Origin: Vandiemenella viatica | Lineage: Eukaryota; Arthropoda; Insecta; Orthoptera; Morabidae | NCBI GenBank assembly: GCA_031002005.1 | Contig: CM061920.1 | Location: 115,248,095 to 115,312,094, forward strand | Reading direction: 5' to 3' | Length of the DNA stretch: 64,000 bases | In this document: positions 21,275 through 33,390 of the stretch, piece by piece | Layout of the letters: each line of letters begins with the position of its first letter | How positions within the stretch are numbered: position 1 is the first letter of the stretch | Made by a program: the position numbers and the translations under genes | The notes under the pieces: generated by a model | What the model was told of the DNA's origin: nothing | Databases searched by the model: none | Seen by the model: only the letters and a program-made list of their open reading frames with translations

Positions 21275-23900
21275 CTTCCCTACCCATGTTCTTTTTCCAA
21301 ATTAGAGTGTGTCACCATAAATATTATTAAAAAGAACTCTCCTCCTCTCCTAGTAGCTTGTATCTATAACCATCGCTCTGACCCACTCCCTACAGACATT
21401 CTTCATTACTTCTCCTCCTTCCCTTACTTCATAATTCTCGGTGATTTCAACACACTTTCAATTTCCCAATTAGGCACATGTTTTTTACAGCCCTTCTCTC
21501 CATGAAACTTTATCCTCTGCGCGCCTAGCCGAGTCTATCTCAAGTGACCATTTTATTCTCTTCCGGTTTCATTAAAATTAAATCCTCGCAACCTTCTAAA
21601 TTCGTTATAGATTATAAAAAAAGTAGACTGGTCCAAATTCAATTCCGTATTACAATCATTTTTATTCCGGCCTCTCCAAATTACCTCCCCTTCTGTTATA
21701 GACTATGTCACATCCGAAATTCACTCATCGTTTTCGGCAGCTCTCAACACCATTCCCAACAAAAAGATTTTCCCACACTCACCCCATATCCCACCAGACC
21801 CGTAACCCTCATTAATATTAAAAGAAAGCTTTATAGACGCTTCAAATAAGACTATAAACCTATTCTTAAAACTGAATGGAACAGACTAAACGCAAACATA
21901 AAGAAAACAGTAAATCTTCACGGGGAAAACAGTGGCGTCAGACAGCAGTCTTTTTTTGGAAAAAGTTTAAATTCATCACCGGCCAATGCTTTCATCCAAA
22001 TCAACCATTCTCTACTTAGAATAAAACGTCGACATCTGACGAAGAAAAAGCAGCAATTTTCGCTGACAAACTGCGTTGAGTGTACTCATCTCCGTCGGAC
22101 CCCATCTTTAACAACAGTTTCAAACATACAGTTGAATCTTCTCTCCCTTCACTTCTTTCAGTCCCAATAGCTCCTACACCACTAAAATCACAGACTCCGA
22201 AATACAATCTGCTATACTTTTCGGTCGCAACTCTATTCCCGGTTATGACAAAATAACTCTTTTCATATCCGGAGAGTGTCTAAACATATTATTATGCCTC
22301 TATTCTACCTCATTTTTAACGCTTGTCTTCATTTTTCCTACTTTCCTAGCCTCTGGAAACGAGCTGAAATAGTCATGATTCCGAAACCGACTAAACCTCT
22401 CTCCTCCCTTTCATAATATCGCCCGATTTCACTTCTTCCAGTTATCGGAAATTTGTTTGAAAATCCTTCAGATCCGCATCGAACATTTCTGCATTTCATT
22501 GTCCCTAATTCCCGCAATCCAATCTGTCTTTCGTCCACACCATTCCACCACTGACCCTCTATTACGTCTTCCGTCAGCTGTTATTAATCCTTAAATGCTG
22601 GTAATTGCATCTAGCCATATTTTTTTTACTTCGATCGGGCCTTCGACACAGTCTGGCACTCAGGTCTGATTTACAAGTTACTTCACCTCGGATTTCCACC
22701 TCACTTTGCAAAGTTAATAAACAGATTCCCTACTAATAGATCACCCCACAAGCCGGCGTTCCACAAGGAGCCAGAATTACTCCTCCTCTCTATTCATTAT
22801 AGAATTCATATCTTACCACACCACAACTTTTAGCCGAAGATATGGCTCTATTTGCTGATGATGTTTCTTACTGGATATCTCACAAAAATTCCACAAACAT
22901 AAATAGTAAAGCCAACAGATTTCTATCCACCTTCCAAGCTTATCGGCAGAAATGGCGCATCAAGCCGAACCGTCAAAGACACAGGCAATTCTATTTACAC
23001 ATCAACACAAGCCTCCACCTATGCCGAAAAAGAAGATAATATACAATTCAAAATTTAGAATAGCCCTGTTTGCTTCAGCCCCAGGGTCAAATATCTCGGT
23101 TTCCACCTCGACAAAACCCTCAATTTCGGCCAACACATTTCACACCTTAGATACAGACTCTTCAGCCGCCTTAACCTTCTAAAACTCCTCCGTCCAAAAT
23201 TGTCAATCATTTCACCTTATAACTTTAAAATTCTGGTTCAAACCGAGGGCACGATTATCAGAAACATCCTAAGATATTCAAATGTCGTTTATCAATTAAC
23301 AATCCTTCTCCCCTTCAAAATAGACTCTTTAATCTCAGGAAAAAATATGCCACCCACCTTCTCCTCCACCGTCGCGATCTACTCCCCCTATTAGAGATTC
23401 ACTTGCCCTACCATCCCACCCCAAAGCATAAATATGCCTATCCTCCGCATATCCTTGTTCACTCGCTTCTCTCAGACGAAACCATAGATCCGCAGACAAG
23501 ACTAAAACTATTTACACTAAAAATCACTCCAGTTCTCGGCCATTGCTACCCGCATCCGGTTCATAAACAGTACTTTTTCCCAATTCCTCATCCTTTAGTG
23601 TCTTCAATCCTTTCCTGATCCTACCACAATACTTTTACAATTTCAGAATGCAAACGGTCCCTGAGGTGCAATAACTGATCCAAATAATGTTTAACTACAA
23701 ACCATAAACCTGCTCCCGTCATTTGAACAAAAACCAGAATAAGATCAAACTACAAGTGATTCTGTCTAAATCACTTTATCCTCACCATTTTATTTCACAT
23801 CCATCATTTTAAACCATCATCATCATCTAGATTTTAAGTTAATTATAAGATACAAGCAACAGCTCGCCTTCGGCCTTCAGCCGAAGGTGTAAAAAAAGAA
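21275..23900 (+). pseudogene. LINE family C, Jockey-like, decayed
   Basis: Read in shifting frames: LVACIYNHRSDP and IILGDFN of an APE-type endonuclease (21340-21460), a central region, then RT blocks RAFDTVWHSGLIYKLLHLGF (about 22640), an AGVPQGARITP-like block (22755) and MALFADDVSYW with the catalytic F-A-D-D (about 22850). YNFKILVQ and RLKLFTLKI follow in the C-terminal region. The 3' end has a hairpin and a short A tail. No intact frame longer than about 100 codons remains. Confidence 0.8.
23867..23887 (+). other. 3'-terminal hairpin of LINE C
   Basis: CCTTCGGC, a 5-nt loop and GCCGAAGG form a perfect 8-bp stem just before GTGTAAAAAAAG. Its position next to the tail suggests an RNA structure recognised by the element's own reverse transcriptase; that role is inferred. 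Confidence 0.7.
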
Positions 23901-24336
23901 TTGTAGCATATTTCAATATTTTTGTAGTTAGATGCAGTATTCTAGTGCAGTACAAGCCAGACTCAGTGAGCTACCGTCCTGGTCCTGGGAAAGCGCGAAA
24001 CACGAAATTGCGTATGCAGATACTTGAATCCCTCATACAAAACCACAGAGCTAGCAGTTTCACCGTGGGAGACCCTGTCCGTAAGGATCTGGAACCTCCC
24101 AGGAAGACGTCTCCAACTGGCCAATTAAAACTATGCATTCACATCTCGTGATGCAAGCCAGCGAATAGAAAACAGTCACCTCACTATGGAGCTACAGTGC
24201 GGAGGCCAGTCCCGTACAGGCTCTCATCGCAGTGTTTTTTCTGAAGATCACACAGTAAACGTGCCACTCTGTGACCCAATGATTTAGGCAGTATTAGGAA
24301 AATTAACCGCAATTAGAGTAAGTTGCCACTCAGCGC
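23901..24336. other. No recognised feature
   Basis: Moderately GC-rich noncoding DNA between LINE C and LINE B copy 2. The 68-codon plus frame at 23945-24151 shows no motif. Confidence 0.3.
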
Positions 24337-25311
24337 ACCAGTTAGAAAATCGTTTATCCATTCACAAAGATGATCCCATATACCGTACGCTCGAAACTTC
24401 GCTAAAAGGCGGTAGTGTGGCACAGAGTCAAAGGCTTTCTGAAAATCTAACAGAATTGTATCTACTTGTGAACCTGCATCAATAACTTTCACGTCGTGCG
24501 TAAATAGTGCCAGCTGTGTTTCACATGATCTTTTCTTCCGAAATTCGTGTTGATTTGTTGTAAACAAATTATTTTCATCTAGAAATTTCATAATGTTGGG
24601 GCATGTAATATGCTCCATAACTCTACTACAAACAGATGTTATAGATATGGGACAATAGTTTCCAGGATCACTTCGATCACCTTTCTTGAAAATCGGAGTT
24701 ACTTGCGCGATTTTCCAGTCTGAAGGAACTTTTCGCTCTTCTAATTATTTACTGAATATATCAGACAGAAATGGTCCGATTTCCGCCGCATACTCTGAAA
24801 ATTCTCTTACTGGAATTCCATCCGGGCCCGGTGCTTTCCACCTCTTCAAGAGCTCAAATTGCTTTATGCTACCTGCAGTATCTATTCGTAATGATTCCAT
24901 CACCAAGTCGACACGGCGTGGGAAAACGGAAATTCTATCCTTATTTTCATCAGTAAATGAATTTTTTAATACAGTTTTTAGTACGTTAGCTTTATCGCGG
25001 CTTTAATTAACCTCGGAACCATCACAAATTATTGCTGGAATATTGCTATTGGAACAATTGACTTTTCGTACATACGACCAAAATTTCTTTGGGTTTTTTA
25101 TGAGAATCTTAGAGAGAGAGTTGGAATGAAAATCGTTGAAGTCCGCGCGCATTATCTTTTTAATACGTCCTCTTAACTCAGCTAACGTTTCTAAATTGCT
25201 GCGCCACCCCTTCCTTCTTGAGCGTGCGCGTATCCTCCTTTGTTTTTTGAGTAATCTTTTGACTTCGCATATGTACCTCCCCATTTATTGTCCGCTGCGG
25301 TATATGTAACT
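24337..25311 (-). pseudogene. LINE family B, copy 2, linker and RT part
   Basis: Minus strand: CEVKRLLKKQRRIRARSRRK, ELRGRIKKIMRADF, NPKKFWSYVRKV, then after frame changes SGPGWNSSKRIF-like, VTPIFKKGDRSDP-like, MEHITCPNIMKFLDENNLF and ILLDFQKAFDSVPHYRLLAK with the first catalytic Asp of a CR1/Jockey-type RT. The sequence stops at 24337 before the catalytic F-A-D-D box, so it is truncated at its 3' side. Its upstream half lies at 34972-35935, separated by the LTR array. Confidence 0.88.
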
Positions 25312-25893
25312 TGTCACATTACAGTAGGCTTGCCTCCTTCAGTAATTAACTTATTTTTAATTACTATATTTATTCTATGCCAAGTACCGAATGCTATGAG
25401 AATCGGTGACTTGGGAGACTGACAGTTGATGGTGAGATCAGAGAGAGTGTGGAGTCGTGAAGAGAACGTCGTGTGTATCGTTCCTCTGGTTTTGTGAAAG
25501 TGATGGAAAGAATTGTTTTTTTTTGTTTTTTTTTTTTTACACTCTGAAGAACCTTCATCTTAGGATTATATAGTCACTACAAGTAACTTTAATTGTATGT
25601 GCTTTAATTACTTTTTGCATTGGTGGCCGGGTACATTTGTGCAGTTCAAAACGATGAATAAATCTTTGGTTTGTGTTCTGCATACAAGTGGAGTTATTTG
25701 AAGAAACTTTTCATTATATAAGTATTGATTTGTACCCTAGCCAGCTAATGGTGGCGGCCGAGAATTAATTATAACGAAGTCTGATCGTCCTTACATTAGG
25801 TGGTAAAAACTAATTATAAAGGGGACTAATTAGCAAGTCGGAAGGAACTGCTGTGATCATCCCGATACACTATTTCAAGCTTGTTCTCCGACA
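25312..25893 (+). repeat. LTR A
   Basis: 582 bp, TGTCACATTACAG at the start and TTCTCCGACA at the end. ATTATATAAG near 25714 could be a TATA box and GAATAAATC near 25665 a polyadenylation signal; both are inferred. It is the longest of the three copies because of a longer T tract near 25520. Confidence 0.93.
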
Positions 25894-26204
25894 TGTCGAC
25901 CGTAAATACAGGACTTGTGAGAATAATAGACGGTTAAAGTGATTATAAAGGCCGTCTAAATCACAAAAAGAGTTTTAAGTGCGTCGCATAAGACTAAACA
26001 GTTGAACAACTGTTAAGAATTGCGAAGCGGATTCTACCAAAGACGGTACGCGCGAGAAGAATTACTCGGCGAACAGCAAGCTTGTGCAAAGACGGTAGCG
26101 CAAGAGAGTCAACACAGATAACCAGAGACGATTACTTCAGCAGTGGATACAGCGATGCAGTACCTGTGAATAACGCAACGCAGATAGCAGAACAAAAAAT
26201 CGTG
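25894..26204 (+). other. Leader of the LTR element, unit 1
   Basis: Directly after LTR A the sequence is TGTCGACCGTAAATACAGG. It does not start with the usual TGG of a primer site for a tRNA 3' end, so the primer is unclear. A 64-codon frame at 26082 is not recognised and runs into the MITE. Confidence 0.4.
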
Positions 26205-26212
26205 GATCAGCG

Positions 26213-26990
26213 TAGGGATGGCGATTCTCTCCGAAAAAGATCGATTCTTGAATCGATCCGAATCGAAGTTAGATAAATCGATTCACAAAATAATCGAGTT
26301 CTAAAAGATCGATTTACTAAAAATCGATCTTTTTCGATTTTTTTCCGTGTTCATACTTTTAATACAATTCCAATCATGGAAAACAAAAAGGACACTATAA
26401 TAATCGATCTTTTATCATTTTTAAACTAATTAAAAATTTGTTTTGCAACTAAATGAAAGTATCAGGTATACAAAGAGACATTTTTGTCACAAATTTGTTG
26501 GTTACATAAAACAGTTTTGAAATGATATAGTTTACAGTTCCCAGTGCTTAATGTCCTAGCTTTTCAGGAACAACCGTCTGTCCAGTCTAATAGGATCAAT
26601 GCAGTTCCGCTCATCACTTGCGATGCTGCCGGAAAAAAAAGGTGCTCGCAAGGTGCTGATGATCCCACTGTACAGATATACGTCTTGGCTGTTGAGTAAA
26701 AGTGAAGATAATTTTTTTTCTTTTTTTTTTTTGTTCTTGCCAGTAAAGCATATGATCATACTTCAGGTACACAACTGCTTGCAATAAATAGTGTTTAAAT
26801 TGTTTGTTTAAACGCTGACTTTCATGTGCAAGTGCATTACAAGTAGAAAGTGGTTTTTTCACATTCGATTTTCACGGGTAAAATATCGATTCACTGGATC
26901 GATTCAGTACTATAAATCGATTTAAAAAATCGATTTTTTGGGTATAAAAGATCAATTCTTCGATTAATCGATCTCAGATCGCCATCCCTA
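26213..26990. mobile_element. hAT-type MITE, copy in internal unit 1
   Basis: TAGGGATGGCGAT at the left and ATCGCCATCCCTA at the right form terminal inverted repeats. GATCAGCG occurs on both sides (26205-26212, 26991-26998) as an 8-bp duplication, the hAT signature. Subterminal regions are dense in ATCGAT/AATCGATT motifs; the 778-bp interior codes for nothing recognisable. Confidence 0.93.
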
Positions 26991-27805
26991 GATCAGCGTT
27001 GCAGAAAATAGCGGCAGGAGTTGAGAAGACATCTAACAGGCAACATTATACTATTAAACAACCGGGAAATATTTTTTAAGTATGATAATTTTGACTAAAA
27101 GAATAGCAGATTAACGGGATTTTGTTTCAAAGATCTGTACCATCGGTTGTTATTTACCGGAGCTTCTGGAAAATCTATAGCCTAATAGTAAGAGTTTATA
27201 CTCGCGGAAAATTTTATTTCGCTCTCCCATAACATTTTATTATGTACAGAAATTTCAAATTTCAGTTCTACTTACGAATGAAGTTTTTTTCCTTTCTGGA
27301 AAAATAAAATAAAATAGATTGCAATTATTTACATTTTTCAAAGACATTAATTGCGGGAGGAACACGCGAAAACTTTTACGTTAACAAGTTTAACTTTTTC
27401 TGTGCATGACATTTTCAGGTGGCAGTACCATTGAGCGACGAGACAGTATAGTCTACATATGTGGTTCGACACCACAGTCAGCAGTAGTAAATAAAAGTAT
27501 AATTACTGTATTATCTACATGTGTTTTATTCACAGCAGGAGATTGGAGAAGTGAAATTAACTGTTTTAAGAGCCAGTCTACGTTGTTTTTTTTTTCTCTT
27601 TGGTGCAAATCTGTTTTTGGTTGTGGAATATATATACTGTGTTGTTTCATTTCATTTGACGAGTTATCACGGCGTTGTTGTGAGTTGATTTGAAACTGAG
27701 AGGATATATCTTTGACCTGTTTATCTAAGTTTGGGGAATAGGTAGCCTATTGCTAGAGTAACTTATTGTCCTCATATCCTCATTCAAGTTTGGTTTTGCT
27801 TTTGA

Positions 27806-27807
<2 letters not shown>

Positions 27808-27856
<49 letters not shown>
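27808..27856 (+). repeat. Long T tract before the internal open frame
   Basis: About 49 consecutive T residues end three bases before an ATG. The equivalent tract in unit 2 (32372-32409) is about 38 long, so it varies between copies. Confidence 0.95.
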
Positions 27857-27858
<2 letters not shown>

Positions 27859-27860
<2 letters not shown>

Positions 27861-28884
27861 GGAGACCAAGCAACCTGCAATGGAAGGGGTAGCAGAGCAA
27901 GGTGATATGCCACCCGGAACGGAAATGTTGGTGAAGTTAATGGAAGAGATGAATAAAAACTTTAAAGAACTTAAAGATGAAATAAATGGCGTTCAGGATA
28001 ATGTGAATGCTCTTAAAGCTGAAATTTCTGAAAACAGCAATGCTCTTAAAGCTGAAATTGGAGCAAAAAGTGAAGCTCTTCGCTCTCAAATCACGGCTCA
28101 TTTTGATGATAGACTCTTGGAATTAAGGGTCGAGTTAGTGCAATTACGACAAGATTGTTTCGTGAGGAATGAAGATCAGTTCAAGGAGGAGAGTAATTTG
28201 AAACCTCTTAATGAGTCACAGGAGGGACTACGAGTACCAGGAATAGATAAGAGCTTTGTTTTGGTCCAGGAAGCAACTCCGGTTTCCAATGATGCTTTGC
28301 GAATTGACTCTCAAACTAGTGTTCAAATGGAACCGGTTAGTGTTCGGTCAATTTCAGAAAGTCCTTGTCCAGTTACAAGTATTCATGTAAGTAATGTTCT
28401 TACAATTTCTCTGAAGGAGAGCAAGCTGGCTATGCCCAGAGCAATTTTCAAACGCCGCAAAACAACTTGTGTCACTAAGTTTGCGAACCAAATTTATAAT
28501 TTAATGTTTCCTTTCGGGAATGACCTTGAATTCTCCACTCACCGCAGTACGAAAGTATTGGCAAATGATATTCCCATTGGGAATAAGCAACTTGTACACA
28601 TTGAACAGTTCCTCAGTACTTGCCCATATGATCATACTGTTGGTTTTTCAACCAACCTAATGAAATGTGTCATTCTCCAACGTTCATTTGAGACTTTTGA
28701 AAAGTGTAATTCCCCAGTGCGAGGAAGGAAACGTAGGAAGAAGAAGGATAGGAGGCAAGAACCAGGAGTACATGTTAAGAAAAAGGAAATAATCTCTCTT
28801 TGGTCCAAGGGGAAACTGGACTTATTTCATGAGGGCATCAACATACTTAAATTAAAATACAACCATCCTTCTTTTAGCAATTAA
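27859..28884 (+). CDS. 341-aa coiled-coil protein of the LTR element, Gag-like
   Basis: Begins at the first ATG after the T tract. Residues 25-100 form a heptad-rich coiled coil with repeated NALKAEI segments (VNALKAEISENSNALKAEIG). A Ser/Pro-rich middle follows, then a basic stretch near residue 285 (RGRKRRKKKDRR). Coiled-coil N-termini and basic tails are seen in Gag proteins of some Gypsy elements, and this is the only long frame between the LTRs. I therefore infer a Gag-like or remnant Gag-Pol product, perhaps with a large internal deletion. No zinc knuckle, protease or RT motif is visible. The copy in unit 2 is broken, so this frame may be a survivor rather than a selected gene. Confidence 0.6.
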
Positions 28885-29870
28885 GGGATTCACATTACTC
28901 ATGTACTACATTTTTAATTGTATTTTTAAGTGACTTATGTTGGGTAAAGTGATTTTCACAAAGCTGAAGTTTGAAATGTCTCTTCAACAAAAAAAAACTT
29001 TGATTTTTTTTCTTAAAGTACCTTGTATCTTGTAGGGTTGTTTAGTTTAATATTTATTGGTAGATGTTCTCTTTTGTTTAAGACAAATCACAAACATACT
29101 TGATATAGATAGTGAGTTAGGGAACAAATGTTTTGAGTGACATTAAGTAACTTATATCTTAAGTCAGTATCACTTTCTTAAGGCTTGGAGGGTGTGCCCT
29201 GGAGTGCTTAAGGGTAGTCCCTATCCCGAACACCCAGTAACCTTTCAAGGATGTGTAGAAATCATAGATGCCGTTGTGTGTTAATAACAGAACTATAAAT
29301 ATGTTCTTTTAGTGTTTGGTGTAGTCCTAATTCGATTTTCTTGGAAGGGGTAGTAAGTGTAAATGCAATTGTTGAAGGCTAGGTTGACAAACCTTCAGGT
29401 CATTGACCTCATTTTTAACCGAGCATCTCCAAAAAAAAGGAAAGTTACCTTATCATGGGAAGCTCTGGTAATAACAATCTGGTGTTTCACTGACAAAGAT
29501 GTATCCTGGATAGAGAGATGTTCTATCCACAGAAAAAAAAACTATTACTGATGTAATGATGTTAATGTTCATGTGCGTTTGAGTGAGGAACAGACGTTTA
29601 ACCTCAATTAATTATTATTTGTAATTTTGTGCTTTCTTTCCAGGGAGATACAATTGTATGTGAAGATATAATTGTATGTGAATGAAATTTTGTGAATATG
29701 TTTGTAATTTTGTTCGATAGGGACCGGCCACCAATAATCTTGTATAGTAATTTAATTCACGGTGTTCTTGTATCAGGTAGCGACTTTTTGTGTAACTACC
29801 TACTAACAACTAACCTAAAATATGTCCCAGGTTCAAATGTCTTGCCTGCGGCTTCACATTAGAACCGTGA
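28885..29870 (+). other. 3' noncoding part of internal unit 1
   Basis: AT-rich with no persistent frame. It contains a CTTAAGG...CCTTTCAAGG stretch near 29180-29250 and a doubled ATACAATTGTATGTGAA / ATATAATTGTATGTGAA pair near 29646-29680. Confidence 0.5.
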
Positions 29871-29871
29871 C

Positions 29872-29881
29872 ATGGAAGGGG
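29872..29881 (+). promoter_or_regulatory. Polypurine tract before LTR B
   Basis: TGGAAGGGGT lies just before TGTCAC. The same tract precedes LTR C at 34388-34397. It fixes the element on the plus strand. Confidence 0.8.
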
Positions 29882-29882
29882 T

Positions 29883-30457
29883 TGTCACATTACAGTAGGC
29901 TTGCCTCCTTCAGTAATTAACTTATTTTTAATTACTATATTTATTCTATGCCAAGTACCGAATGTTATGAGAATCGGTGACTTGGGAGACTGACAGTTGA
30001 TGGTGAGATCAGAGAGAGTGAGGAGTCGTGAAGAGAACGTCGTGTGTATCGTTCCTCTGGTTTTGTGAAAGTGATGGAAAGAATTTTTTTTTTTTTTTTT
30101 ACACTCTGAAGAACCTGCATCTTAGGATTATATAGTCACTACAAGTAACTTTAATTGTATGTGCTTTAATTACTTTTTGCATTGGTGGCCGGGTACATTT
30201 GTGCAGTTCAAAACGGTGAATAAATCTTTGGTTTGTGTTCTGCATACAAGTGGAGTTATTTGAAGAAACTTTTCATTATATAAGTATTGATTTGTACCCT
30301 AGCCAGCTAATGGTGGCGGCCGAGATTAATTTAATATACGAAGTCTGATCGTCCTTACATTAGGTGGTAAAAACTAATTATAAAGGGGACTAATTAGCAA
30401 GTCGGAAGGAACTGCTGTGATCATCCCGATACACTATTTCAAGCTTGTTCTCCGACA
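29883..30457 (+). repeat. LTR B, shared by both internal units
   Basis: 575 bp, same ends as LTR A. It serves as 3' LTR of unit 1 and 5' LTR of unit 2; no target duplication separates the units. Confidence 0.93.
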
Positions 30458-30776
30458 TGTCGACCGTAAATACAGGACTTGTGAGAATAATAGACGGTTA
30501 AAGTGATTATAAAGGCCGTCTAAATCACAAAAAGAGTTTTAAGTGCGTCGCATAAGACTAAACAGTTGAACAACTGTTAAGAATTGCGAAGCGGATTCTA
30601 CCAAAGACGGTACGCGCGAGAAGAATTACTCGGCGAACAGCAAGCTTGTGCAAAGACGGTAGCGCAAGAGAGTCAACACAGATAACCAGAGACGATTACT
30701 TCAGCAGTGGATACAGCGATGCAGTACCTGTGAATAACGCAACGCAGATAGCAGAACAAAAAATCGTGGATCAGCG

Positions 30777-31554
30777 TAGGGATGGCGATTCTCTCCGAAA
30801 AAGATCGATTCTTGAATCGATCCGAATCGAAGTTAGATAAATCGATTCACAAAATAATCGAGTTCTAAAAGATCGATTTACTAAAAATCGATCTTTTTCG
30901 ATTTTTTTCCGTGTTCATACTTTTAATACAATTCCAATCATGGAAAACAAAAAGGACACTATAATAATCGATCTTTTATCATTTTTAAACTAATTAAAAA
31001 TTTGTTTTGCAACTAAATGAAAGTATCAGGTATACAAAGAGACATTTTTGTCACAAATTTGTTGGTTACATAAAACAGTTTTGAAATGATATAGTTTACA
31101 GTTCCCAGTGCTTAATGTCCTAGCTTTTCAGGAACAACCGTCTGTCCAGTCTAATAGGATCAATGCAGTTCCGCTCATCACTTGCGATGCTGCCGGAAAA
31201 AAAAGGTGCTCGCAAGGTGCTGATGATCCCACTGTACAGATATACGTCTTGGCTGTTGAGTAAAAGTGAAGATAATTTTTTTTCTTTTTTTTTTTTGTTC
31301 TTGCCAGTAAAGCATATGATCATACTTCAGGTACACAACTGCTTGCAATAAATAGTGTTTAAATTGTTTGTTTAAACGCTGACTTTCATGTGCAAGTGCA
31401 TTACAAGTAGAAAGTGGTTTTTTCACATTCGATTTTCACGGGTAAAATATCGATTCACTGGATCGATTCAGTACTATAAATCGATTTAAAAAATCGATTT
31501 TTTGGGTATAAAAGATCGATTCTTCGATTAATCGATCTCAGATCGCCATCCCTA
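30777..31554. mobile_element. hAT-type MITE, copy in internal unit 2
   Basis: Same 778-bp length, same ends and same GATCAGCG duplication (30769-30776, 31555-31562) as the copy in unit 1, at the identical site. It was therefore inherited by duplication of the internal region, not inserted twice. Confidence 0.93.
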
Positions 31555-32370
31555 GATCAGCGTTGCAGAAAATAGCGGCAGGAGTTGAGAAGACATCTAA
31601 CAGGCAACATTATACTATTAAACAACCGGGAAATATTTTTTAAGTATGATAATTTTGACTAAAAGAATAGCAGATTAACGGGATTTTGTTTCAAAGATCT
31701 GTACCATCGGTTGTTATTTACCGGAGCTTCTGGAAAATCTATAGCCTAATAGTAAGAGTTTATACTCGCGGAAAATTTTATTTCGCTCTCCCATAACATT
31801 TTATTATGTACAGAAATTTCAAATTTCAGTTCTACTTACGAATGAAGTTTTTTTCCTTTCTGGAAAAATAAAATAAAATAGATTGCAATTATTTACATTT
31901 TTCAAAGACATTAATTGCGGGAGGAACACGCGAAAACTTTTACGTTAACAAGTTTAACTTTTTCTGTGCATGACATTTTCAGGTGGCAGTACCATTGAGC
32001 GACGAGACAGTATAGTCTACATATGTGGTTCGACACCAACAGTCAGCAGTAGTAAATAAAAGTATAATTACTGTATTATCTACATGTGTTTTATTCACAG
32101 CAGGAGATTGGAGAAGTGAAATTAACTGTTTTAAGAGCCAGTCTACGTTGTTTTTTTTTTCTCTTTGGTGCAAATCTGTTTTTGGTTGTGGAATATATAT
32201 ACTGTGTTGTTTCATTTCATTTGACGAGTTATCACGGCGTTGTTGTGAGTTGATTTGAAACTGAGAGGATATATCTTTGACCTGTTTATCTAAGTTTGGG
32301 GAATAGGTAGCCTATTGCTAGAGTAACTTATTGTCCTCATATCCTCATTCAAGTTTGGTTTTGCTTTTGA

Positions 32371-32411
<41 letters not shown>

Positions 32412-32413
<2 letters not shown>

Positions 32414-33390
32414 GGAGACCAAGCAACCTGCAATGGAAGGGGTAGCAGAGCAAGGTGATATGCCACCCGGAACGGAAATGTTGGTGAAGTTAATGGAAGA
32501 GATGAATAAAAACTTTAAAGAACTTAAAGATGAAATAAATGCGTTCAGGATAATGTGAATGCTCTTAAAGCTGAAATTTCTGAAAACAGCAATGCTCTTA
32601 AAGCTGAAATTGGAGCAAAAAGTGAAGCTCTTCGCTCTCAAATCACGGCTCATTTTGATGATAGACTCTTGGAATTAAGGGTCGAGTTAGTGCAATTACG
32701 ACAAGATTGTTTCGTGAGGAATGAAGATCAGTTCAAGGAGGAGAGTAATTTGAAACCTCTTAATGAGTCACAGGAGGGACTACGAGTACCAGGAATAGAT
32801 AAGAGCTTTGTTTTGGTCCAGGAAGCAACTCCGGTTTCCAATGATGCTTTGCGAATTGACTCTCAAACTAGTGTTCGGTCAATTTCAGAAAGTCCTTGTC
32901 CAGTTACAAGTATTCATGTAAGTAATGTTCTTACAATTTCTCTCCCAGAGCAATTTTCAAACGCCGCAAAACAACTTGTGTCACTAAGTTTGCGAACCAA
33001 ATTTATAATTTAATGTTTCCTTTCGAGGAAGACCTTGAATTCTCCACTCACCGCAGTACGAAAGTATTGGCAAATGATATTCCCATTGGGAATAAGCAAC
33101 TTGTACACATTGAACAGTTCCTCAGTACTTGCCCATATGATCATACTGTTGGTTTTTCAACCAACCTAATGAAATGTGTCATTCTCCAACGTTCATTTGA
33201 GACTTTTGAAAAGTGTAATTCCCCAGTGCGAGGAAGGAAACGTAGGAAGAAGAAGGATAGGAGGCAAGAACCAGGAGTACATGTTAAGAAAAAAGGAAAT
33301 AATCTCTCTTTGGTCCAAGGGGAAACTGGACTTATTTCATGAGGGCATCAACATACTTAAATTAAAATACAACCATCCTTCTTTTAGCAT
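32412..33390 (+). pseudogene. Broken copy of the coiled-coil frame, unit 2
   Basis: Nearly identical to the 341-codon frame of unit 1 but lacks one G after AATAAAT near 32541, which shifts the frame and leaves a 152-codon remainder from 32555. A deletion of about 20 bp near 32877, a second near 32943, and an extra A near 33291 further separate the copies. The second indel means the two copies use different frames for the C-terminal half; which is ancestral is unclear. Confidence 0.85.

Noticed and set aside
26082..26276. 64-codon frame repeated at 30646 as a small conserved protein
   Set aside because: Identity between the two comes from the tandem duplication, and the frame runs into the MITE end; no independent support.
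29615..29809. Minus-strand 64-codon frame, duplicated at 34131
   Set aside because: Antisense to the 3' region of the LTR element, no motif, duplicated passively.
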